A stretch of 64,000 bases of DNA from Onchidella celtica (taxonomy: Eukaryota > Mollusca > Gastropoda > Systellommatophora > Onchidiidae): contig OZ007569.1 in NCBI GenBank assembly GCA_963931925.1, positions 65,425,980 through 65,489,979 on the forward strand. Reading direction: 5' to 3'. Shown piece by piece: positions 26,901-35,500 of this stretch. The stretch's first letter is position 1; each line of letters starts with the position of its first letter. A program made the position numbers and the translations under genes. The notes under the pieces are model-generated. The model worked only from the letters and a program-made list of their open reading frames with translations, was not told the origin of the DNA and did not search any database.

Positions 26901-28447
26901 TGCAGACCACCAGTTATACTGCACGACAAGACAGTGCAAAGAAACTAAACCACATCATGGGTATGGAATTCACATCCAGCTTCTACGCTGTCACTACTAT
27001 AATATCAGTACTCCGGACAGTGTTAGCCATTTTGACTGCTTAGTGTCGATTGCTTTGATTACTAAATCCACCCCTACCCATTTGTTAAAATCACCTACAG
27101 TAATCAATACTCAGTAATGAAAATGCCCAACACAATTTGGGGGGCTAAATTTTACCAATTTGTCTTCTACTATAAGGACATTTTTATATACGGCTCGGCA
27201 ATTAGTTGCTGGGTAGCCTATATGTGAGTGTGCATGAGAAAACCCACATGTGAGTGTGCATGAGAAAACCCGGCATAAGTCGGCAACATGACATTTTGAG
27301 TTCTGTACACATAATAAAAGACAAGACATTTCTGATAAACTGAAGTCATTGACCCCCTAAAAAAGGATTTTGAGAAAACGGCATTTGATCCTACATAAGT
27401 GGCAATAGCTAATTGACCCATTAATATTGGAGTGATTGCTGTTAGAAGACCGTAGTCTAATACAAAACTGTTATAGAGATCATAGTGAGTAGTGTTCACT
27501 GCTCATCTACAGTTTACCCTGTAACATGCCAAGGTCCCCTAATCAACAGCCAAGTCGAAAGTTTTTGGATCTTGCTGGGAGACCGTAGTCTAATTACAAA
27601 GCCATTATAGAGATCGTAGTGAGTAGTGTTCACTTGCTCGTCTACAGTTTACCCTGTAAAATGCCACGGTCCCCTAAACAACAGCCAAGTTTGAAGTTTG
27701 TGTCTGACCCATATTTTCACTTCAAAGCCGTTTTTACTTCCATTTCAAACCACGGTCCCCCAACTGACAGGCAAAGATGTTAACCACTGTGCTACTGCCG
27801 ATACTGTTCAACTGTAAAGGATTTCTTATAACATAAATATTACTATCCAAAAAACCCATATCTACAGATAAGACCTAAACCTTCATAATATACTTCCAAT
27901 CAATAAAAATCCATTTTTATTCAGAAAAGTATCTCCATCTTCAATCATGCCATCGTTTTTAACACGTGCACAATACGAATGTTGATCGGGATGAATGGAA
28001 CAAGGGTGGAAGACAAAGAGGGCTTCGAATCAGAGGAGAACATTTGCAATACAAAATTTTTGCTGGCAAAAAAAAAAAAAATCCTAGGGGAAATTTTTAT
28101 TTGCTGGCAAAAAAAAAAAAAATCCTAGGGGAAATTTTTATTAGTAATCTAATGTCAGACAGTATTGGCAGATCAACATGTCGATCGAGCTCGATACCCC
28201 TCATTGCCGCACAATAGGAGGTCTTTCCTGTGTTAGATTGGTGACACAAACGAGAAATTGGAGAAACATGAAGCATTAGATTGTTCGAGCGTAGGGAGAA
28301 CGATGAGGCCGGTGAACTCTTTCACATCACTCATCAGTCTACAGAACCAATGGCAATCACTTACCTACAAAATAGAACGGTTGCGCTTTTCTTGGCACCA
28401 GTGGGGGGAAGTTTGATGATCCAGATATGTCGGATGGCGTAGCTCAT
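8936..28447 (-). CDS. AP5M1: AP-5 complex subunit mu-1 (AP5M1), complete, 14 coding exons
   Basis: Medium subunit of the AP-5 adaptor complex, which acts in late endosome/lysosome sorting. Coding exons, 5' to 3' on the minus strand: 28447-28365, 18864-18738, 17776-17675, 17107-17025, 15828-15759, 15206-15072, 14024-13944, 13512-13329, 12924-12791, 12206-12106, 10675-10590, 10092-9962, 9589-9493 and 9018-8936. All 13 junctions are GT-AG and in phase; the sum is 1497 nt (498 residues plus stop), close to the vertebrate length of about 490. Landmarks shared with AP5M1 are PTVEKRAK, SYLPVP, LWPVVAI, SYKGK, IVHPCV, FSPPTENF, KNNFEYCELHIPFY, GQKF, GCYVD and, near the C-terminus, DYKIWNS. The later exons form the mu-homology domain. 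The start is the ATG at 28447, which gives an MSYAIRHIWII N-terminus ending VLFCR, like the known first exon. The first intron (9.5 kb) contains another gene. Intron 10 carries a transposon remnant. Confidence 0.95.
9240..9480. repeat. Purine-rich, A-rich low-complexity intronic tract
   Basis: In the penultimate-to-last intron of AP5M1, the plus strand is almost free of T for long stretches (AAGAAAAGAAGGC type) and ends in runs of AAAAC and AAAAT units at about 9420-9480. On the transcribed minus strand this is a long pyrimidine tract upstream of nothing spliced, so I treat it as simple sequence. Confidence 0.5.
10849..11330 (+). mobile_element. Diverged terminal fragment of the Mutator-like element
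   Basis: Starts with the 15-mer AGGTAGTCCAAACTG (10849-10863), identical to the terminal repeat of the intact element in the LPGAT1 intron. The following ~430 bases match the reverse complement of roughly 38780-39235 with many substitutions and small indels. Shared blocks include TAGTTATTGTCTAATCTG-like, TTATTCTGGCTTAAAGG and TTTGAAAGTTATGGCATTT. No matching opposite end and no transposase frame were found, so this is a solo end or a deleted copy inside AP5M1 intron 10. Confidence 0.75.
18865..21212. other. AP5M1 intron 1, 3' part, with 3' flank of the nested gene
   Basis: Between AP5M1 exon 2 and the stop of the nested EF-hand gene I see no exon. On the minus strand an AATAAA lies near 21068 (plus TTTATT in TTTGTTTATTTTGC), about 140 bases after the EF-hand stop, and is its likely poly(A) signal. 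A long minus-strand open frame at 18717-19268 is an accidental extension of AP5M1 exon 2 through the intron. Confidence 0.4.
21213..23639 (-). CDS. Secreted four-EF-hand protein with duplicated cysteine module, nested in AP5M1 intron 1
   Basis: Function unknown; predicted secreted calcium-binding protein. Exons on the minus strand: ATG 23639-23637 as the last three bases of a mostly non-coding exon, 22944-22137, and 21538-21213 (stop TGA). They join in phase to 378 residues. Residues 1-19 (MGALNILLLVALLCPMSWG) are a typical signal peptide. EF-hand loops start at D42 (DMDNNGLFSNEE), D62 (DRNSDGCLTPEE), D208 (DENSDGTITATE) and D229 (DVNNDSCVDELE). After each EF pair comes a cysteine-rich module of about 70 residues with a shared CE...DC..LP..CR...PFG/PF pattern. 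The start at the exon boundary is chosen because it gives the clean signal peptide; an upstream in-frame ATG in exon 1 would add 24 residues and bury it. The gene lies wholly within AP5M1 intron 1, on the same strand. I do not recognise a named family. Confidence 0.85.
23640..26140. other. AP5M1 intron 1, middle part
   Basis: Upstream of the nested gene's first exon. I see no exon, element end or RNA gene that can be supported; the open frames are short. The promoter of the nested gene should lie just above about 23750, but no TATA box or other motif is convincing. Confidence 0.35.
26150..27810. mobile_element. Large foldback (inverted-repeat) element with internal tandem units
   Basis: Two long arms, about 26341-26865 and 27215-27790, are inverted copies of each other at high identity, separated by a unique loop of about 350 bases. 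The arms carry tandem units of about 130-165 bases containing GGGGACCGTGGC, GTTACAGGGTAAACTGTAGA, CACTACTCACTATGATCTC and TAGACTACGGTCTCCTAAC; two full units lie in each arm, with a further partial unit at 26160-26340. The outer ends carry a tRNA-like stretch (TTTGCCTGTCAGTTGGGGGACC), related to the tRNA-derived repeats near 60.8 kb. The inner ends finish in TTTTCTCATGCACACTCACA, which is duplicated once more in the right arm. No transposase seen. Confidence 0.8.
27893..28170 (+). repeat. Interspersed repeat, family A copy 1
   Basis: Matches the reverse complement of about 60075-60300, with shared blocks such as TCCATTTTTATTCAGAA, GCCATCGTTTT, AACACGTGC, CAATACGAAT and TCCTAGGGGAAATTTT. It lies about 200 bases upstream of the AP5M1 start codon, so it may be within the promoter or 5' UTR zone. 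A neighbouring 42-base unit is tandemly doubled here (listed separately). Confidence 0.7.
28059..28142 (+). repeat. Two-copy tandem repeat of ~42 bp
   Basis: A unit beginning TTTGCTGGC, followed by 14-15 A and TCCTAGGGGAAATTTTTAT, occurs twice head-to-tail. The two copies are identical except for the length of the A run, so the duplication is recent. The copy at 60 kb has only one unit. Confidence 0.85.
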
Positions 28448-28860
28448 TTTCAATGTCTTAGATCGTCAGATTTTCTGGCACAACAAAATAATCGCTTTAC
28501 GAGTGGGTTCTGTTTACATCAAATGTGTTATTTTCGATATCGCTGTCAGGTGATATCTAATTATAGTATGTCAGAAAACAATTATTAACTACAGTAACCT
28601 CCCTTGGTTTGTATAAAATACGGGCCAGTTTGCATTATATTTTAGTATTGTACATATAATTTACTTGTCCGAAATCTCTTGCTCTTTATACAGATAATAC
28701 CTCTACGTGATTTTTTTTTCATTTTTTTTACCTCTTCTTTATTCACAATACAAATTAAAATGCGGTTCTCTCAGTCATTAGATATCCCAAATTTCGATCA
28801 AAATCAAGTTTTTTGAACTGTGTGATTATAGGCGAGCTCGATACCCCTCATTGCGTTAAC

Positions 28861-28888
28861 ACTCACACACACACACACGCACACACAA
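28861..28888. repeat. (CA)n microsatellite
   Basis: A run of CA dinucleotides interrupted once by CG, in the AP5M1-LPGAT1 intergenic region. Confidence 0.85.
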
Positions 28889-29197
28889 AAGAACATAGAA
28901 TAGATTTAGTGTAGTGTCGCATTTTACATACAAAGGAATCGATATTTAAATTTATGTTTTGTGTAGTTTATTTCAGTTTATTTTATAAACTATAAATTTC
29001 AAAGGCGTGGTATTTGGCAATAATTACCAATTTTATAATCATTAGTGTAAATGTAAATCAGTTCTTGACTGTAACTCAATGATGAAATAAGGTTTACCAT
29101 CAACGTAATGAATCCTATTTGTTTGCCCAACTGTTCCGTTGTGGTAGCCACAGAGGCTTGCTGTTGTTGATGGTGGGGATTTTGCGGGAGTTTTTTT

Positions 29198-29232
29198 GTT
29201 GTTGTTGTTGTTGTTGGTTGGTTGGTTTGTTT
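29198..29232. repeat. (GTT)n / (GGTT)n microsatellite
   Basis: Six GTT units followed by three GGTT units. Translated frames through it give only homopolymer-like peptides. Confidence 0.85.
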
Positions 29233-30474
29233 GCAAGTGTAATTCACGGATCTTATGCATTTTTTTTCTTCTACAAATTGGTATTTATGGTTATAGATCT
29301 ATATCTTTAATACCACGAAGCATACAGTCATGCTATTATTGTAAGTTTTAGTAGTCGATACATGCCACGTAAAGAGTCAGGTCTATTTGGACACCTGACA
29401 CTGTCGCGGAATCTAAAGTGAACAGTTCGCTTGCCTTCCGTAATGTCGGCCATCTCAGTTACTTTCAAATAGGTATCGATATAACAGTTGTGTTGTACGC
29501 CAGACAGCAAGTCCCTGCCCCTTGGCAGTTTGGCTTGACATTAGTACAATAGGTAAAGATTCAGATCTGGAGTAGGGAAGAGGTCGTTTCCCACAGGTAT
29601 TAAGTATTAGCGAGGATGAATTGGTGTAACCATTAATATTAGCATCTTTCACAACGAAGACTGGAAGAGGCTGTTGTTTGACAGCGTCCTGTCTCAGAAT
29701 TTTAATCGCCAGTTAGGGAAATGTGATTGATCAGTTTGGTTCAAATGGGCAATGATAGTGAATGTTCCTAGATCTAAAGCTTTTGATTTCGTGTCATTGA
29801 AGAGGCCACGTAAAGGTGAAATTACACATTAGATCTAGACTATCTTGACTGACCAGCAATTGAGCATACCAAGTTAGATTTGATGGGTCAGATTCAATAT
29901 CAGCCAAGGCAAAGTACTGGGATGAAATCTCCCATGAGAGTTTTTTGTGAAGATGTTTGTGAAATTGAGGAGACAAGCAGACTACACAGCAAGAAGTAAC
30001 AATAGTCAATAACTGTTCAAAATCTAGATCTAGACCATTCTACATGATTCTAGAGTCTACAATCTATAGGTCTGGATTAACACTCGTTCTGTCATCTATA
30101 AGGCATACCATCGCAATGTTGTGGTCCCAAGCGTCTGCTATGCTTACAGTGAAAGTACGGGCGATCAAGCCATTCTGTGAGGGGCGAAAGCAGTGATTTT
30201 GTGGTTCGGGAGGAGTTCCATTTGAGGCACACAGTGGGGATATTACAAGGACATGACTTTAGGAGGGATGGGAGGGGCAGCACCCGCACCCCTTTGGCAA
30301 GTTAGTCCTGTAGATGGATGTTAAAATTTATAGTAGGCCTACTAGATCTACTACTAGTAGGCTTAAATGCTCAACTCGACAATTAACACACAGAACACGA
30401 GATAGGTGCCAGACTAGTTCTGTAACTCATTATATCCGTATTCCTTCCCGCGATTTGGGTCATTGTCCTCTTTG

Positions 30475-30835
30475 ATATGTAACCACCATCTTGTTGCTCT
30501 CAATCTCTTCTCAATCAAAAGCATTATGATAAGAATATGTTAACCAGTGAACACTAATCGAAATCACAGACTGAGCTTTCAAACTAATCAAAGACCCCTA
30601 CACTATCACAACGTGAAACATCTTGATCTACATGCAAACTGTTGCTTAACATTTGCAATATTATCAAATTTTCTCCTAAACTGACCATAATCTGGGGTTT
30701 CTGTGTCTGGGAACCAATCAGGAACAAGCCCTGAAATAAATGACATATAATGCATTAACATATATATGCCAATCTGGATGAAGCCACTTGTTTAGGTTTT
30801 GGGAGGTGTGGCTTGTTATTATGCTAGTTAATTAT
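30475..30835 (+). repeat. Interspersed repeat, family B copy 1
   Basis: Direct-orientation match to about 61045-61415 over roughly 360 bases. Shared blocks include GTAACCACC, TGTTAACCAGTGAAC, TTTGCAATATT, GAACCAATCA and TCAGGATGAA/TCTGGATGAA. Divergence is substantial, so the copies are old. No coding frame is seen. Confidence 0.7.
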
Positions 30836-31380
30836 ACTCTAGATGGATGTTGTTATAGTTAAAGTAACTTAAAGCAAGGCTTGGCGATTAATACCCAGAA
30901 CATGAAGCTGACAAGCCTGAGTCACATTGGAATGTCCTTCCTGAAAGAACCAGGAAATGTAAACTGCTGTTTCCTGTGTGCCAGTGTAATACTAATAATA
31001 TTTAGTCAGTGGGGTGCGCTGTGAGTGATGGCAAAAGCAAAGTGTCAATTGATTTTGAAGATGCCACTCTTCCCAAACTGATTATCTCAAGTACTTAGGC
31101 AGGTCAAGCAAAGATGGATGTTTGTCTAGTGTGAATCATAATCAGGTACATTAATAACTGATGTTAGTCATTTCACTATACCTTTTTACATTTCCATTCA
31201 GTTATGGATGGGCAGGAATCAGTTTCAGATTTGCTGAGTCTGACTTGTGCTCACAGTATATTAACGGAACGGAGACTGGAAAGAGGCAGATTGAGAGAGG
31301 ATAAAGATCTAACTAACAATGCAAGTTGATATGTAGGTGTAAGGGGAAATGAGACAATGTGTATTTTGAAAGTTAATTAA

Positions 31381-32448
31381 CCCTCGTCCTGCAGGACCAC
31401 TATTGGCTTCCCCACACGACACGCGAGGCCAATGTTGTGGCCTACCTACTGCAAACCGGGTCCAGCGGGAGGCCAATATATTGTATGGCAGCGCTGCTCC
31501 TCGTGTTGTGTTTATTCGGCTGCCGCAATTGTCGTTTTTTTTTTCCCACACTATTTTCGCGTGTTTATCTGTCCTGTCGTCTCTACTATTTCTAACAAAA
31601 TGGTATCGTAAGATTACGTTTATTACGATGCAACTATTCGTTCCTATTCATCATATTCATGTAATACTAATAGTACTAACGGTCTGAAGTTCGAACGGGG
31701 AAATCTTGGGGAAACTTTTACTTTGATGCTGGCTGTCGTCTACATGTGAAATGAGAAGAAAGGGGCCATGTGCATGTTTGAGACGCTGTTCTATGTCTGT
31801 AATTATGAATTCTGATGTAATACTAGGGCATGCTGCATAACGGCGTCTGTCTGTAGGTTTTTCATCAGGGAAAACTGGGAGAAAATGACCAACTTTGTTG
31901 TTGGTCGTTGTCTTTATTTGATGTGGTAATTAGAGAGACATTGTGTTCCTTTGATTAAACCTCTTTCCAGTACATGTCTACGACATGAAAATCAAATCTC
32001 TCTCTAAAACTAACATCATAGTACGTGGAAGCTTTACATAGTGGAGGAGGGAGAAGGCAATGCCACGATACGTGTGGTTATTAAGCGCCTGGCTTATAAA
32101 ATAATTTTTTGACTTAGGGACAGAAAAAGCGCAGAGGTCATGGGAAAATGATAAAACGTGTGTTAAACGGCACATAAATGCAGAAAACTCTTGATTTTGG
32201 GCCTTCCATTTCACAATAAAACTTACTGCATATCATCACAAGTACTTTATCCAAATATCATAGGGGTCACTTACAATTTATCCACTAATATGGCTGTTAC
32301 TGCGTCCTAAAATATACACATGTTCACAAGGACCCGATTGACCCGACCGCCGGGGTTAACGGCAACACACGAACGATCTGCTGACTGGCCGCTGGCTATC
32401 CCTGCACGGGGCATTACGTGGACGAGTTAACTCATCGTGGGACGAGGG
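31381..32448. mobile_element. Non-autonomous piggyBac-like element
   Basis: The 1068-bp segment is bounded by TTAA on both sides (31377-31380 and 32449-32452), the target-site duplication diagnostic of piggyBac elements. Its termini are inverted: CCCTCGTCCTGC at the left and, reading inward from the right, CCCTCGTCCCAC, with the first nine bases identical. No piggyBac transposase frame is inside, so it depends on a partner in trans. It ends 82 bases before the acceptor of the first coding exon of LPGAT1, in what is probably its 5' UTR intron. Confidence 0.85.
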
Positions 32449-32530
32449 TTAATCTGACTAGATACATGTGTGTTTCAGTGAATTTGTAGTCTCATATATT
32501 ATCCTGAAATACCTTATTCCTGAATTACAG

Positions 32531-35500
32531 TTGCTGTGAGGATCAGATCTGCAAGATGCCACAGTTTGGGAGATATCTGGGTTATGCTGCAAGATTGATT
32601 TTCTTCATCATCAGCAATATTTATGCACTGCCATGCTACTTAATATGGATGACGCTGTTGACACCTTTGAGGATCTTGGCTCCTGGTCTATACTGGAGGA
32701 TTGAGTCATTGATGTTCCGGACATTACAGTGCATGGTTGTAACATGGCTTTGTGGATTAGGTGGCTATCAAGGTTTGTGGCAGGATATTTGAAATAAACA
32801 TAACCCAACCATTTAAATTACAATTAATGCATACATTGTTTTTGGGTATTGCCATCAGTATGATCATTTAATTTAGTGGAGATTAAGAACATGCAACTGA
32901 TGTGAGAAACAGTATTATATTTGAGAAAGCTTTCATAGTCATGGTTCATAGTTTGCCTTTTTCTTTTTAAAGAGTGTTTTAAACAGATAGATGACATTTT
33001 GTCATTAGGCAGGAGTCCAGGTCATTATTTTGAATGTTTAGTCCACTTATGTGCAGTGACAAAACACTTTATATTTTGTAAATGCTACTGAAATAGATCA
33101 TGATTTTAACAGCATTGTGTCACATGCATCCGCATTACCCTTGACTGTCATTTTTTTTCTTGTCAAGTCAATTACATAGTGCAGTATGTTTGGAAATTAC
33201 TGAAAGTAGTGAAAGTTAGAGATATAATGTAACTAGTAGATGTCCAACTTTCTCTTTCAGTGCTGGAATGTGGTGATGACATAGGACAGCTCCATGACAA
33301 AGAAGCCATTGTCCTATGTAACCACCAGTCCACTGCAGACACACCAATTGTCATGTTAGCCAGTCAAAACAAGGGAAATGCAGCAGGTACAACAATGTGG
33401 ATCATGTATGTTCTGTTCAAATACACAAATTTTGGGCTCATTTCATGGCACAGAGAGGACTTCTTCATCAACCAGGTAATTAAGTTGGATGGTGTGCATA
33501 ATTTGACTTTTATCCTTTTGGGTTTCCATTCTGGCTGCTTGTGAGGAAATGTGAGATGCGTGAATGGTAGACTTCCTGGCCATCCTGATTTGTTTACATT
33601 TTTTCAGCCCTTTGGCTGTCGCTGATGTGGGCCTTCAAAAATTTGAAATTATAACCCCAATGCCACATCTATGATAAAGAATTTTTGCATAAATATGAAA
33701 TGCAGAACAGCGATGTGTAATACAGTCATTGAGAGACAGTCAGATAAGTACACACTGCCAAAGCTAAATGCAATTAAAAGTAGTTTCTACTGGCCCCTGT
33801 TTGTGATCACCAAGCATACTACACTACCCACACAAAAGCATCTTGCTAGTACTATGTACTACAAAGGTGTGCTGATTGGATACATGATGCAGGCTTTGAC
33901 TTGAGGGAAGAACAGGCTTGTTGCATGACCAGCATTGCCGGTCCTTGGGAAATTAGGGGTTCTGTTTTGGGATCTTGGCATTTTTCAGGCTATTGTAGGT
34001 TCTACATTTTGCTATTAATTCTTTGCAAAAAACAAAAAAAAAATCACAAAAATTGTCCTTCCATTTGCCGCTTAAAAGGTAAAAATAAAGCCAAATGGCC
34101 TAAGGGACAGTTTGAGATTGTCTATATGATGAGAGAATTTATTGGGTGGTCTGCAGGCTAATCATTGCACTGCTTAGTTTAAATCCGATACATAAGGAAA
34201 TCGCAAATTTTAAATGTATATTTGGAGTTTAAAAAAACAGTCGAGGGATTTTTTATGTGAGATTCTTGGGATTTTTGAAAATCTTCACCAGCAATGCTGA
34301 GTACAGTATTATAATATTGAAGTAGGCCTGCCTAAGGGTAGCCACACAAAGGCCACCGAATTCGGTCACCGAGCCACTAGGCGCTTTAGGTGAGAAGAAT
34401 TGCACTACATAAACGGACCGAATCTAGGTGGGCTCTGTGTGCAGTTGTTGAAATTATATAGTGCAATTCTTCTCACCTAAAGCGCCTAGTGGCTCGGTGA
34501 CCGAATTCGGTGGCCTTTGTGTGGCTACCCTAACTCAGCTTTGTGATTCAAATTTGATCAGTAGGCATCTGAAGATTACCTGGTGATGTCATTTAATATT
34601 ATTTATAGCTATTCCTGTACTGCTCTTTCTGTACATAACCGGGGGACGCTGGCCAGTTGGGTATGGCGGGGTTAAACACACCTGGAAGGCATCATAGATG
34701 ATGCCAGGTTGAACCATCCACGGGCCAGCTTTTAAGGCTGGTTCTGGTGGGTTAAACACAAAAGAGTTAACCCAAACAGTGGCAAATGGATCTCATTAAG
34801 GTCTCATGAAGATTCATAAAGGTTGTGAGATTGTGGTGTTAACAAAATTAATGCTCAGGATAGAAGTTGTTTAACTGTTCCAAACATTTATTTTTTTTAA
34901 CTATTGTGTACCAAATAAGAATTAAAATCATGCCGTTGTTTACTCACAAATCAGTCAGTTGTTTTGTACATAAGAATAATCCTGTTCACAATTCAATCCT
35001 TAGGGGAAGGATGTTCGTGAGTCACAGCTGGCAAGTTTGAAAGAACACCTGCACAAATCATACTTGCCACATAAGCGAAAGTGGATTGTTATATTTCCTG
35101 AAGGAGGCTTCTTGCGTAAGCGTCTTGAATCCAGTCAGAAGTAAGGTTTAAATGTTTATTCTATGTGCGTTATACTGGTTGCTACCACTATTCCATTTCA
35201 CATTTTATTATAGTTTTGTCTGATTGGGAGAATGTCCATTATCAACGGATACTAAAGCCAATTATTATTATTGCAGGTGTATTAGGTAGTCCAAACTGCC
35301 CAGCTGAAGGGGGTGTAATCCCGATTTGGCATCATTTTAAGTCAGCATTATTAAGCTACAACGGCAGTGTATTTATGAAAAATGGCATATATCCTACACC
35401 AAAATAAAGTTTAATTCTTCCTCTCTCGAAATATACAATCTTTTGTATTGTTTAATGTGTACAATTGTGTCTTATCATTTTGCTTGAACAAAATATAGTC

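Larger units (their letters stand above)
28448..32530. other. Divergent intergenic region between AP5M1 and LPGAT1
   Basis: AP5M1 is transcribed left and LPGAT1 right, so both promoters and any LPGAT1 5' UTR exon should be here. Contents seen: a CA repeat at 28861-28888, a GTT/GGTT microsatellite at 29198-29232, TAGATCTAGA-rich sequence near 30025-30060, an interspersed repeat at 30475-30835 and a piggyBac-like element at 31381-32448. No convincing host exon was recognised. Confidence 0.45.

Noticed and set aside
28059-28142. Short identical repeats considered as CRISPR-like or satellite array
   Set aside because: Only two units, no spacers, and the genome is eukaryotic; it is a simple tandem duplication.
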